Below, piece after piece: positions 44,673 to 57,447 of a DNA stretch of 64,000 bases. The position numbers and the translations under genes are program-made. How positions within the stretch are numbered: the stretch's first letter is position 1; each line of letters begins with the position of its first letter. Below the pieces are notes generated by a model, which had not been told where the DNA came from, searched no databases, and saw only the letters and a program-made list of their open reading frames with translations. Source of the DNA: Heliocidaris tuberculata (lineage: Eukaryota > Echinodermata > Echinoidea > Camarodonta > Echinometridae); NCBI GenBank assembly GCA_025618425.1, contig CM046847.1, forward strand, positions 10,316,968 to 10,380,967. The letters run 5' to 3'.

Positions 44673-44680
44673 CCTTCGCT

Positions 44681-46102
44681 TGGCTTTGCATTCGTGTAAA
44701 ACAACTTTGCGTTCTTATTAAGCTTTGCCTGTTATTTAGTCATACATCCTTAGCTTTAATTCACTCGACATTCTTGGCCTAATGTTTTTTTCTTTCTTTC
44801 TTTTTTTTCTTTCATTCCAATGCTGTCTCTTCAGCGAGCTAGAGATGAGTACTTCCTCTTTCAAATATTAAATTTGTGTTTGTTAATCTACGCAGTCATT
44901 CGTGCACGGCATGCATGCACTGATATGGATTCATGTTTGTCAGTTTCGCGCGCGAACTCTGAAAGTACAGTCCCAGGTGCCGCGAAATATGTAGGGGAAT
45001 TAGAGCAAGTTAATTGAATTTATTTTCTTTTTATTCTATGTCTGGAAAAAGGAACTCTCACGGACATTGGTCATTGAAAATAGAATGAGAGCATTCAAAG
45101 ATTATGTTACGGATCATTTTGCGTCTATTGTCCATGTATAGTGACGGGAAGCGAAAAAAAGGTTTGGTTATTGAGCGTTGACCCTAAAAAACAAGAATTG
45201 TATCAAAACTTCCCTGGCCATTTATTTATACCACGAGGTTAATGTGTATAGCGTATACACATCACATTTTGTCCGATTCATTTCAATTCTTAGTCTGACC
45301 AATCATGACAATAAAAGAGGCAATTTTGTTTACTTGAAATTGAATCGATCGACCTTCTCTACATCACGTTCTCAAGTGGGAAAATGAACTACTGGCAGAG
45401 AAGAAAAAAAAAAAAGGAATGGTCATCATATTCAAACATTCTCACGTACACATTATCAGGGTAATATGAGAGGTCAACATGAGAGGTCAGCATGAGAGGT
45501 CAACATGAGAGGTCAACATGAGAGGTCAATGCAATCTACATTCACTGCCCAGGGCATGAATGCTATAATGTAGCCCTTGCATGATCATTTGTATAGGCCA
45601 CGCCCAGTCTGTACAATATGCCGAGATTGGGATCCATATATACAATGCATGTAAAAGCGACACAAAGAAAGGTGTGAGGTATATTGTATAATAAACATAA
45701 ACATAAACAGGATGATTTAGATTTAGATTGAAATAAATCAACTCTAATTGCTGCATCTAATCTTAACATACGCATATGTTTAAGTAAACCATACTTAACT
45801 GTAAAGTAAGTTTTAGTAGAAGTTTAAGTACCTCGCATTTATTTTGCCAAGTAGGCATGAAAAATGATACTTGTATATAGTGAGTTCCAGATAATGTTCT
45901 TGACTTAACTCAATTAACTAAGACTTATTCTTTTTCTTCTTTTTTCGCAATGAATGTCCCCACCATGTAGTATATCATATACAGTGTATTTTTATAGGGT
46001 CTCTTTTAAATGAACCAGTTATAGTCACATAAGTGTATAGACACTGTTATCACTTTGGTCAATCACCGAGACACATACATCCACACTTACACACACTGCC
46101 CA
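44681..46102. other. intergenic stretch
   Basis: No gene recognised. It contains the 13-bp tandem repeat at 45469-45529 and an AAACAT repeat near 45693. Confidence 0.4.
45469..45529 (+). repeat. 13-bp tandem repeat with five AGGTCA half-sites
   Basis: The unit ATGAGAGGTCAAC repeats with exact 13-bp spacing. AGGTCA starts at 45471, 45484, 45497, 45510 and 45523. AGGTCA is the nuclear receptor half-site, here in direct repeats with 7-bp spacing. Regulatory use is speculative. Confidence 0.9.
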
Positions 46103-46110
46103 CACACTCA

Positions 46111-46292
46111 AGGGGCGGATCCAGGCGGCCGATTCAGCCGGGCTGAATCGGCCGCCCTCCCCCCCCCCCCCCTTTGAAACCCAACTGGCATACATTAAGT
46201 ACACAATAACAAAAATTGCCTCATTAATTGTGTACTTTTTTTCGGATCCGGCCCCCTCTTTTATATTATACAAAATCCTGGATCCGCCCCTG
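46111..46292 (+). mobile_element. hAT-like element, GGCGGATCCAGG family
   Basis: Left end AGGGGCGGATCCAGGCGGCC, right end AATCCTGGATCCGCCCCTG. CACTCA stands on both sides; a 3-bp deletion at the left junction would explain a former 8-bp duplication CACTCATA. It includes a perfect hairpin at 46124-46156. Confidence 0.7.
46124..46156. repeat. perfect 16-bp inverted repeat, 1-nt spacer
   Basis: GGCGGCCGATTCAGCC, G, then GGCTGAATCGGCCGCC. GC-rich hairpin inside the hAT-like element. Confidence 0.95.
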
Positions 46293-47816
46293 CACTCATA
46301 TCTTCACAAAAGTATGCAGAAATTAATATTATTCTTGAATGCGATCAGATGAGCGAGGTGAGTATCAATATATGCCCCATATTTTGAGAATTTATAATAC
46401 TGAAGATTCAATTGTATTATTTATTTTGTGTGTATTTATCCTATTAGCATCTAAATCATTTTCATTATGGTAATGCATTTGCGTTTACATTTCAATATCT
46501 TAGGACCGAATTCGAACACAAAAATAAGCAATTTTTTTAACGGCCTTTCCTGTCAAGGTCTCATCATTCATGATGAATTTTCCCACTGTTCTAGATGTAC
46601 TGCATAAAATAAAATCCTATCACCAAGATAAGTAGCTTTCGATCTGTCAAATTGTTTTATAATCCTCTTAACATGCAACGTACAAACAGAAAAGTAATGC
46701 ACGTAGATAATTATTATTTTCCGTAATGTATAACATTATCAGTGCATCATTATTACTCCCGCTGGTATAGTAGCTAATACAGCAGGAAACAATACAACGG
46801 GAAGTACTTATGTGGTTAATGTTATACTTATTGCTTTCAAGTGGCTTTGTGCAATTTCATTAAGCGCTCTCGCTTTTATTTCCCTTCTTCTGAATCATTA
46901 TGCTTAAATTTCGGTTTCGGGTAACAATTGAGAGGGAAATAAAGTGTTCGAGATTTCCTGGGGTCATGGCTAGGTCAGTTTTCCCTTTTTTTTTCCCTCC
47001 ACGAAGGCAGAGAAAAACGAACATTATAACATGATTAAAGCCCATGTCCAGGTTTCTGAGAGCTCCAAACAGCAATACGTTAACTTCCTTTGATCCTAGT
47101 AATAGTGCAGTCTTCTTATTTTCAGCTTAAAAAAGCAATATGTCAAAGTTTGTTTTTGTTTGTATTTTTTTTTTTGGGGGGGGGGCTATTGTTCATAAAT
47201 AGAATAAAAATTGGATTTGTCATAAGCTCTAAGAAAAATGTAATTGATCTAATTTTTTTTTTTTTTTGGGGGGGGGGGGGGCTCTTAGTTGATGTTTAGC
47301 TATATACCGACATCCTAAGCTAGCTTATTTAAAGTTTTTCTTTTTTAAATGGGGCAAAATACAAATTAAGTTTGGAAATGAATTCAGATTGCATGATCAA
47401 AATCGTCACTGATTTCTTTTTTGTTAGTTGTTTGCTGCCGTTTTTGTTTGTTTGTTTTTTAATATAAGCCAAATTTCATGAGTTGGATTTTGAGGAAATT
47501 GCTTTTTAGGAATCTTTAAATAAAAAAAGTAGACTGGTGTACTTCTTTACCACAATGAAAGTCATCATTAATGCATGCGGCCTTTAATTGCAGACAATGT
47601 GAAAATAAAATAATGGACCATGCACTTTCATTCTGAAGTATTCATACACGATATCATTAATTTTTATGATCTTGAACTTTTACCTATTCTTGAAGAAGTC
47701 TTCCATATTCATGTTATCATATTATGTATGTGTATGGGTGCGTAGGGAAGGGGCAAATGCAGTGTATTTTATGTATGGTGGATTAAGTTTTGTTTCCAAA
47801 ACATGTTAGATCCACA

Positions 47817-47890
<74 letters not shown>

Positions 47891-48180
47891 TGATTTGAAT
47901 TCTTTCAGGAATCCTAGATTTAAAAAAAAATGAGTAGTTCGATATCTCATGAAATAATACGATAGGACAGAGTTCCATTCATAAATGGTATTGAAATATA
48001 TTTAAAATTCTTGTTTTCTAAGAACTAACATTTATATAAGTAATTTGCTTTAGAAAGGAATATCTATTAAAGATGACATATGCAGTTTAGTAGCTGATGA
48101 ATATTAGTTTATAAAAGATTTCAAATTCTTCATCGATTATTCATATTTATACAGTTCTAAAAAAAGGGGGGGGTTATCAA
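46293..48180. other. intergenic stretch with homopolymers
   Basis: Contains two T-run/G-run pairs (about 47165-47186 and 47251-47281) and a (TA)n plus T-run tract at 47820-47889. No gene recognised. Confidence 0.4.
47820..47889 (+). repeat. (TA)n followed by poly-T
   Basis: About 36 bp of TA dinucleotides then about 33 T. Simple sequence. Confidence 0.95.
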
Positions 48181-48184
48181 TTAC

Positions 48185-48940
48185 ATTTTAAAGGGACACA
48201 ATCATGAAGAAAAAAAGTTGCTTTAAATTAAAGCACAAAAATTAGAGAAATAGATCAGTGAAAGTTTGAGAAAAATCCGACAAAGAATAAGAGAGTTATG
48301 AATTTTTAATATTCTATGGAAATCTCAAGTTGGCAACTCCTGGTCATGTGACTGTGATATCCTGTGATGTCATGGATTCACTACTTTCCAATTTGTTTTT
48401 GTACATGAAATGTCATTATTTTACATTTTTCTTCAAAAAACATCATTTTTATTCCTGTGCTCGAAGTATATATAGTGAGGGTAAAATGTTTTTGTATACA
48501 TCTTGTAAAAAAAGGCATATTCTTTCATTAAATTGACCCCCCCCCCCAAATGATATTTGTATATCTAAAAAATTATTAAAAGTTATTAATTTTCATTTTT
48601 TGTGTATAACATCTTCCTTATTCCTATGCTCGAGGCAATTTTAAAGGTTGAATGTTTTGACATGTGCTCTTGTTTAAACTAACTCTATTTCTTTACTATT
48701 TAGAGAAAAGGGGGATATTTGGGGTCATTTTTGTATACAAAAAAAATGTAGAGTAGTGAATCCATGACTTCACAGGATATCACAGTCACATGAGTTGCCA
48801 ACTTGAGATTTCAATAGAATATTAAAAATTCATAACTCTCTTATTCTTTGACGGATTTTTCTCAAACTTTCACTTATCTATTTCTCTTATTTTTATGCTT
48901 TTGTTTAAAGCACCTTTTTATCTTATGAATGTGCCCTTTT
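48185..48940. mobile_element. foldback MITE, family TTTCTCAAACTTTCA, copy 3 (long arms)
   Basis: Left arm (48185-48390): TTTTAAAGGGACACAATCAT, AGTGAAAGTTTGAGAAAAAT, TGTGATATCCTGTGATGTCA. The right arm (about 48760-48938) is the inverse of these and ends GAATGTGCCCTTTTAA. Arms are about 200 bp. The interior has no gene. Confidence 0.85.
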
Positions 48941-49111
48941 AAGTAATATTAGTATATCCTTGCCAGTTTCTTTAAATAATATAGTTCTTTTATTCCCATT
49001 TATTTCACTCACTTTGTGATTTCGTGTCAGGTATGACATTTTTGGTTAATTTTTACAATAAAAAAGGATAACAAGATTTTGGTAATAGGCATTAACCAAT
49101 GGCAGAATTTA

Positions 49112-49112
49112 A

Positions 49113-49184
<72 letters not shown>
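49112..49184 (+). repeat. (AT)n microsatellite
   Basis: TA dinucleotide run with one TTTATA interruption. Confidence 0.95.
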
Positions 49185-49187
<3 letters not shown>

Positions 49188-49867
49188 CTAATCTCAAAAC
49201 AAGTCGATAAATGTCACAACGATGAGGCGGTATTCTCCTTCGCTACTTCGATGATCTATAAAATCCAAGCCATGTATTGATTTTTTATATGACGCGTACG
49301 CGTATAAAATGTCTCTTCCACTCATATATTACCATGGTAACACGATAATTAACTCATCACTGCCTAGGATATAGGCTTAGACTGTCTGCTTTCTGATGAT
49401 CGATATAAAAAGAAACATGATAAAATGGCAAGGGTGATTATCATTATTATGTGTATCTATAAACAAGACGCATATCATATCAAAACTTTTTTTTTTTTTA
49501 ATAAATACATGTATATATATCAAAAATTTTCACATTATATAGGTCTGTTTGTAATTGACCAACCCAAAATTTTACAATTTGCCAACCTGATTTATCAGTA
49601 ACATTTAGTCTGGAAAAAAAAATAGAGGGAACAAATCCGAACAAGATACTTATTTTTTACATAAAGTTATCAGCATAATATATATTTGCCTGCGAATTCA
49701 GATACGTATCGTAAAGTTCAACTTCAGTATCGCACTTGCTGTAAATATCTTACCAATTATTTTGATAGATAGGTGTGTCTTATATCTTCCTTTTCTCGTC
49801 TTTGGTGGTATTAATATTTTTCTATCATAGGCCTCCTTCTATACATTTACACATCGTATATACCTGC

Positions 49868-50065
49868 ACTCTTAAAAGGTTGGGTAAATTTAGTTGGGCA
49901 ACTGACGGTTGGTTAAATATGGCCCAACTCTCATAATGAATCAGCCAATTTGTGTAACAACCCAACATCAGTTGGGCAGATTTTAACCAATAGTTGTGTG
50001 GACAGTATGTTACCCAGTGTTGGTTAAAAGTTGGGCATTTTTGGCTCAATTATTCTAAGAGTGTG
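49868..50065. mobile_element. MITE with CACTCTTARAA ends
   Basis: Left end GCACTCTTAAAAGGTTGGGT, right end inverse ATTATTCTAAGAGTGTG. GTTGGG/CCCAAC motifs recur through the ~195 bp. The open frame on the minus strand is incidental. Confidence 0.7.
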
Positions 50066-50753
50066 TAAAGTGATCCGACATTTGCTTCGGCGACAATCGC
50101 TCTGGATTTTTGTTTGTTTGTTTGTTTTGTTGTTTTTTTTTCGCCAAAAGTACAGGCTTATTTTTATGGTTGCCATTTGGGTTTTCGGTTGGGTATAGAT
50201 TTAGGGTTATGGTTAGGTACAGTGTTGGGTCCATTGGAAGTCAGGAATTCGGTTATTGTAGGAAATTGACCGCGTAGAACATGTCGCATTGGCATGTGTC
50301 GTGCAACCAAATATCGTCCTGCATGGACACGCTATAGCCTCCTTCTAAATAAATTATCCGGACCGAGCGCAACTTGAAAGACTGAATGACATCCCATCCC
50401 CACAAAAATATGTCTATGATAAATTATGGGGGTCTCCAGTTTTGAGTAATTTTTTTTTTTTTCTTCTTCTTCTTCTTCGAATTGACCTGAAGAACCTTTG
50501 ACTCATACTGCCATTTTCTTTTACGATCACTGGCGCGCGTTAATGAATAACTATTGAGAATGGACATTCCGTATGACTATTCCACCGATCCCTGTGGCCA
50601 GCATCCGGACAAAAATATGACAATATACAGTATTATTCATTTTTTTTTACATATCTCCATATAAAACACACACACACACACACACACCACATATTTCTAC
50701 ACGGTGTTTCAACAAATTTTCGAATGTGTTGATGATCCGATATAAACCCCCAA

Positions 50754-51003
50754 GAACAAGTTTTTCCCCGTACACAGAAAACCACACAACGCACAATAAT
50801 ATGTGTAAACAAAAGACAAGCTTTATATGTATTTATTACCCAAATAAAAGCATAACAATATAGTATTTTTTACTTTATAAAATTCCGAGAACATGTTTAC
50901 CCCGTAAGGAAAACCACACAACGCACAACAATATGTGTAAACAAAAGACAAGCTTTATTTGTAATGATTACCCAAACAAAAGCATAACAATAATTACTTT
51001 ACA
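50754..51003 (+). repeat. two-copy tandem duplication, period about 135 bp
   Basis: GAACAxGTTTxCCCCGTA, then AAAACCACACAACGCACAA and AATATGTGTAAACAAAAGAC, occur at 50754 and again at 50889. The copies differ at several positions and by short gaps. Confidence 0.85.
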
Positions 51004-53001
51004 CACTGTCAGGCAGAAAAAAACACAAATTTGTATGGTGTTTCAACAAAAAGCGTGAATTCATGTCTCACTCGGACAATAATAAACATGATAACGTATC
51101 ATTTTTTCTTATCTCCATATAGACATTATTTGCACTACTGTTCTAACAAATATGGAACCACAGAGTTTTACAAAGAGTTTCAACAACAACAAACAACATT
51201 GTGAAGCCACTGGTCAGCTTGATAAAAAGAAATAATGATACATGTTTACGATGCATGTATTTATACAAAAAGCCAATGCTCAAATGCATTATGTTATTAT
51301 TTCTTTAAAACGTTACTATAACTTGTCAAAAAGAGTAATTTGTTTTGTGTTTGCTTTCACTGTCTTAGTGAGTTCTTGCATTCAAAACAACAATTGATAT
51401 ACTGTGATGTTTCGATCATGAGCTTTTATTGAAATACAGAGGAATCATCTAATGTAATATCTGTAAAAGAATTCAAAATTCTCAACATCGTGAAAGTGTT
51501 GTACATGCCTGTAACTTTATAACTGGATACCAAAATTACAATGATTTTTGAAGAGTGGAAAAAAAATCACCAAATACGCTCACTCACACTCGAACGATCA
51601 CCCACTCCCGCACCCACACACACACACCCCAAACCCACAACCACGTAAATTCACACGAGTATCGCAATTAGTGAAAGTTTATTCCATTACCACCTTCCAA
51701 ACCCACCTTAATAACCCTCCCCCTCTCCCCATTTCACCCTTGCCCTTGTACCTCGACCCTTCCCCCCTTAAGTGGACCTCCCTGCACCCCCTTTTTCCCG
51801 GTCAGCCATCTCGATTCCACAGACCCATGCTTCCTCTTATATCAAACTTTGGTAGACTCATTTTCCCGTGGTGGGTGGGTAAGAAGGTCATTAATATTTG
51901 CCCCACTTTTTTTTTTTTCTTGAGACTTTGCTTGGATAATCTCGTCCAAGAACCAGGCCAACTTCTTGACCATATGTCTCTTTCCAAGGCTTTCTTGCTT
52001 TCTTAACCTTCCACTTGTATGTAACCTAATTTGCACTTTGTCGGTGGAAAAACTTGTAAACTTACACCCAAGTCGAATCAATGTCTCGGTTTTCATCTGG
52101 GCTGGTTATGTTCCAGAAGGGAGGATGTTTTCTTTCAAGAATGCAAAGAGCTGTGTTGATATCTGCCAAGTACAGTCGACCCGTGGTTATGTAGTAAATG
52201 ATAAAGAATATACCGGCGGAAAAAACAACAAGAAAGAACAATCACGATCCCTTTATAACAGAGCCCCATAAACATCTAGGTTGAACAAAACATTTAAACG
52301 ACGACGATCACGATAAGAGGGTATTGACGGAGATGGCGATGACGATGATGAGGATGATGATGTTAATCAGATGAAGATGTCGTTTAGCAAAGCTGGGTAG
52401 AGAGGAGGGCTGCACATAACAATTAAATCCATTTTCAATTCCTTGTTTTATTTGCAGGATTGTAAGGACGTTTAAACAGATTACAATAATGGCTTCACAA
52501 GACTCTTTTACATACTTTTGAAAGGCTGTTCAGTAGCCATTAATCGATTTACATTTATACGAGTGCGATTTCAAACGAAAATTCTCATTTTTGTATAGCA
52601 ACGTCTGAACCTAGTTACTCTTCATCATATTCCTGTAAAAAGGAATCATCGACTTAATATCTGCCAGATCAGTGACGTCTCCAGCATTATGGTGTAGTCG
52701 GCATATGCCTCTTTTGGACCCCCCCCCCCCCCCACATATGTAAATAAAATAAATCAATATGACTAGAAGTGAGGCTAAGGCACCCGAAGCTGCCTAGATA
52801 CATTCTACCACCCCCCCCCCCCCCCTTTTTCGTTCTGGGAGCATTCTTCGAAATATTTATCTATATCTGGATATCTGTATACAACATGCGATCTAACTCT
52901 GATGTGGATATCCGACACTTCCCGACAAGAACATGGAACTCAGAAGAGAAGGAAAAGACTGTAAACTTTGCGCGTCACATAAGAATAGTAAATTGGCCAT
53001 C

Positions 53002-53054
<53 letters not shown>

Positions 53055-53338
53055 AGTTGACCAATGCCCAGGGACTTTCAGATTCAATTGTTTGACCGAG
53101 ACACATAATTTTCCGCTCCTTCCCCTCCGATTGAATATAGTCTCCACCTTCAAACTCGTTATCATGGTTATTGCACAAGTAAAATGACCTCTGGTATCAT
53201 TCTATGAAAATATAGCAGGTACAGTATGGAAAATTGCAAATGAAAATTTATTTGTGCTTATTGTTGAACATATCAAAATGTCCTTACGAATGTTGGTTGG
53301 TACTTTGTTCAATCTGTCCCGTCATGACTGACAGATCT
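51004..53338. other. intergenic stretch, no recognised gene
   Basis: Contains C-rich segments (51590-51830), a poly-C near 52720 and 52812, and a (CT)n tract at about 52984-53051. The open frame 51548-52006 is low-complexity (Pro/His-rich) and lacks recognisable motifs. Confidence 0.4.
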
Positions 53339-53400
53339 TGACGTCACCAATGTCTCACTATAAATGACAATCAGCTGCAGCGAGAGTATATACTTCAGAG
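53339..53400 (+). promoter_or_regulatory. candidate core promoter without an assigned gene (CRE, CCAAT, TATA)
   Basis: A perfect cAMP response element TGACGTCA lies at 53339-53346, CCAAT at 53347-53351 and TATAAA at 53359-53364, within 26 bp. A start site would fall at about 53390. The downstream sequence to about 53475 could be a non-coding first exon with a GTTAGT donor. Chance occurrence cannot be excluded. Confidence 0.35.
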
Positions 53401-55842
53401 GGGGAGCATCCGGCTAGATTTTTTATTTTGTCGATCAGTCTTGCTCTAGGTCTTATTAGCATTCTAGAATAAACGGTTAGTAATCAGTTAACATGTAACA
53501 CCGGGCATTTTCAAGTTTTTCAGGAAGGCAAATGATTTAGGTACAAAATGACGACTTGTTATTTTCAGTTCCTATGTAGTCAGTGCTAAATCTGGGATTC
53601 ACTTCTTTTAAAGAAAAATAAGTCAATCATTGTTTATTTATTCGAGATCCAAAAGAAGAGTTGAGAAACAGCTGAGAAAGAGATGAAGAATTAGGAGAAG
53701 GGGAATAAGTAAGGGCAAGACATGGATGAAAAAGAAAAGAATAAAGTATAAAAGTTTAAAGAAGAAACATTAAGAATATAAAAGACTTTTAAACAAGGGA
53801 ACAAATTGAGAGAATATTAAATTAAATATTGAAAGATAAAAGAGCACATTATTGAAACAAGGTTTGAATTCAAAGACAATCTACAAGTTCAATGCGATGT
53901 GTTATTATGTGCAGCTGCTGCAATCAAGCTGACCATGCTGACCGCTCGTCTGTATGGTCAAATTACAACTGACCGAAACTACGCCATAGGGTTATTGGAA
54001 AATATGCTTACGGAAATCACACATAGAGCCTGCTGGCAACCCCCACCCCCACACCACCCCCCCCCCCCTGCTTTCGCCCCTCGCTGTGAATGTCATATCT
54101 AGAGCATATCCATGTCTTACCGCCGACTGATCCTAATTATGGAAAGCTACACACGCTGCATGGAATCCATGAATCAGCATAAAAAGCCCATAATGATCCT
54201 ACTTCAAGCCGAGAAGGGATAACATTATTAGTCGCAAACTCACTGAATTGATGGGACTACGTAGACAGTCTGGCTGTGAAAAGATGAATTCTGGATTCCT
54301 CCGCCTATAAAATATCAAGCGATTCGATATAATAATAATAATAATAATAATAACATAATGAGGAAAGGCGTTAAGGGGGTGCCAAATATACCACCGCCCC
54401 CAAAGAAGATAGTAATAATAAATACATAAATATAATAAAATAGAATTTTAAAAAATAAGAAAAGATATTAAAATGAATTATAACTGTTCCTTTGCTTGTC
54501 ATGATTTCTTTCATTTTTTTTTAGACCTGTTCCCCCTGAAAAAAAACCCTCTGGTGCCGCCCATGGATGCAATATTTAGAAAGCAATTCCCCGGGAAGCA
54601 AGGCTTATGCAGAACGAAGCGCATTTAACACCCTGAACATAATCACATAGAAGCTATACCACAATGAATTATTCAATCATTCCCGATACAATAAAAACAG
54701 GTACATTGCATCCTGTAAAATAACACTCGATGTTGTTGTGGTAATGTGCAAATGGGTCCTAGCTTACCAATACATGTATATCTGGTCTGTATATTTCATT
54801 TGATTTGAATTGGTGATCAGATGACTGATTTAAAGATACGAAAGATGAGTATAATATACAAGTATGATGGATATTATATCACTGATGGATACGGAGGGTA
54901 CAACTGGCACGGGCCGGTTGGAATCTAAAAACTGTCATAACCTGTAGCACCTAAAATGAGATAAATTTTTTTGTTTTTTTTATTGTTTGGCGCTTGAAAC
55001 AGATGTTTAAACATTGTGCCCCCTGTTCCAGAAACCTGGATCCGCCCTGAAGTAAAGGAATAATAATGTTTTATTTAATGAAAAGGAAGCAAAAATGAAG
55101 ATGAAATATTTAAGCAATGATTAATTGACAAAGACATTTTAAACAAAAATATAATCAACGCAGACATTCATCCAGACCTTTTCTCATCGAAGGTTAAGGT
55201 TACATGAAACGATACGGTATTCGTAGTCGACAACCATTCCATGGAGGCCGATTACGGAGGCGCCAATGATCAATGACTTCAGAATGTATTGCGACCACTG
55301 GATACACTAACCTTATGTATTATGCAAGGGCGTCGACATCGGGGTTGCCCCCCCCCCCCCCCCGCTCCCCCATTACATTTCAGTTGACGATCTCCCAATT
55401 GTATTAGAATTTTTTTTTTAATTGATAAACTTTTATTTACCCCTTTCGAAATATTCATCTATGTTGTTGTTTTTGTTACTGTTACTATCTTTTTTTCCGG
55501 GTGGGGGGGGGGGGGGGTATTACTTGTTGAGACTTTTCCTAACGCTAATTTGGATCTCTCATGACCTTCTTTTTTATTGCTCGGCACTCGGTAAACTTTT
55601 CTACCGGATGTCAAACTTAAAGGGTAAATTTTACTGAAATATCCCCCCCCCCCCCCACTCAGAAGGACTTTGCAATAACCCTAGTACCAAGATTATCATC
55701 AGGTGACATTTCTTTAAAAGAAGAAGATGCTACTGAAATACTGATGTAGGAGGATCGATGACCAATGGACGCTATAATTCGAGATTATATTGGAAGATAA
55801 GGAAAGTTTTGACATCGAGTGATGCAGTTTTATTCAGTTATA
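53401..55842. other. intergenic stretch
   Basis: Includes purine-rich DNA (53640-53780), an (ATA)n tract near 54329-54352, a lone hAT-like right end (CCTGGATCCGCCCTG near 55035) and several poly-C or poly-G runs (54055, 55349, 55502, 55643). No gene recognised. Confidence 0.4.
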
Positions 55843-57447
55843 CAGTGCGCATCAAAAAAAAAAGTACACACTTTGAAAATATAATCCAAAATCTTAATTT
55901 CACAATATCGAGACAATTTATTATTATACAAGTATGGGTGAGGGTCTGTTTATTCGGATGACACTATGATCAGAAATGACAATATTTTACTCTTGAGTGA
56001 GTACTGGCTACTTTTGTAAAACTCGCAAAAAATGTTTTGCGCAAAAATGCATCAGTCTTGAATTTGATCAAAGTGCGTATCAGGCAGTAAATGCATGTTT
56101 TCTGTTAACCATCAGTAATTTTTTTTTCTTTCTGTGTTTTATTCAATCAAAATATAATCACAATATTTACAAACAATAAAAAAAGATCGGCATGAATAGA
56201 ACAAGATCAAACATAAATCAAAGAAGAAAAAAAAATAAATAAAAAGTGCAGTGATATACTATGTATACTATAAGTTAAGAGTCAAAGCCCGATTATATGA
56301 AAGAAACGGGGTGCCCACCATAAATCTATACCAAGAAGTACACACCCACAGAGGCGTATCCAGAAATTGATAAAGGGGAGGGGGACGGGATGCTTTCAAT
56401 ACACGGGTTAAATGTATCCGGACAGCTCCGTTCTCGTACAAGAATACTGAATATAGCATGTTGCACTGTCCCCCCCCCCCCCCCGGGCCTTTAAGAAGGA
56501 GCTACACCAGTTACACCCATTGCTGGATACGCAACTGTCCCCAACCCACAACCACCACCATCATTGCAGGTGGTGTATTTCCAGCACAAACCATCTGCAT
56601 CAATACACATTTTTGCCTGAAGAGTGTTGGAAAGATTAAATGCAATAATGGGAGGAGACCCCTAACATTTGCACATTTTCTTCTTCAAATTTCTTATTCC
56701 TCTTAAAAGTTACAAGACCCCAGAAACAACGTATTGTATGACGAATAAGAATTTAAAAGAGAGTAACATTTATTGATTAAAATGTTTTAACATTTCTTCA
56801 ATTAAACATGTACATGTGAAAGACATCATCATGGATTACATTGCATCCTTTCCATATGCCCCAGACAGTAACGCTTTTTCAAGCGGTTGGAAGAGATGGG
56901 GCAAAGAGAGAAACAACATTAAGTGGTCAAAACCGGATTTTTTCCCCAGTCTCTCTTCTTGAAAATGGAACATTTTAGGTCCATCTTCCTGTAATGCAAC
57001 GCAATTTGCATCCCGTCGACATGATCCAGTCAAAAATGGAACTGTGTTCAGAAAGACAATAATCTGCAATGTTTTTTCTCTGTGTGTGCGCGCGCGCGCG
57101 TGTGTGTGTGTCTGTGGAGGGGATGGGTGTGGGAGTGCGGTTAGGTATTTAAGGACAAAAATGATTGTTTAAATCAATTACTGATAGTAGACAGAGAACA
57201 TGCAGTTAATGCTTGATACGCGCTTCGATCAAATTCAAGACAATGTTATTTTTTTTTTCGCTAACCAATTTTTGCGAGTTTTACAAAAGTAGTCACCCAA
57301 GCGTGAAATATTGTCAATACTCTTGGTGTCATCCGATGAAGCAGACCCTCACCACCAGTTGTATAAGAAAAAATCATATTGATATTGTAAAATTATGATT
57401 TTGGAGAATATTTTCAAAGTGTGTACCTTTTTTTTTTATATGCACTG
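55843..57447. mobile_element. Tc1-like non-autonomous element with about 290-bp inverted arms
   Basis: Begins CAGTGCGCATC, an A run, then GTACACACTTTGAAAATAT; ends with the inverse and GCACTG. TA dinucleotides flank both ends (55841-55842, 57448-57449). The arms, 55843-56135 and 57172-57447, align with about 80% identity by eye, sharing CTTTTGTAAAACTCGCAAAAA. The ~1 kb centre holds no recognisable transposase. Confidence 0.85.
56349..56537 (+). mobile_element. hAT-like GGCGTATCCAG element inside the Tc1-like element
   Basis: Left end CAGAGGCGTATCCAGAAATT, right end TGCTGGATACGCAACTG. It contains a poly-C run. No clear 8-bp duplication. Confidence 0.5.

Noticed and set aside
45469..45529. Repeat array considered as a CRISPR-like array
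   Set aside because: Head-to-tail 13-bp repeat without spacers in a eukaryotic genome; a simple minisatellite.
51548..52006. 152-codon frame, Pro/His-rich
   Set aside because: Low complexity, no recognisable domain, no splice context, and a competing frame on the other strand.
56836..57069. 77-codon minus-strand frame inside the Tc1-like element as a transposase remnant
   Set aside because: No DDE or helix-turn-helix motif visible.
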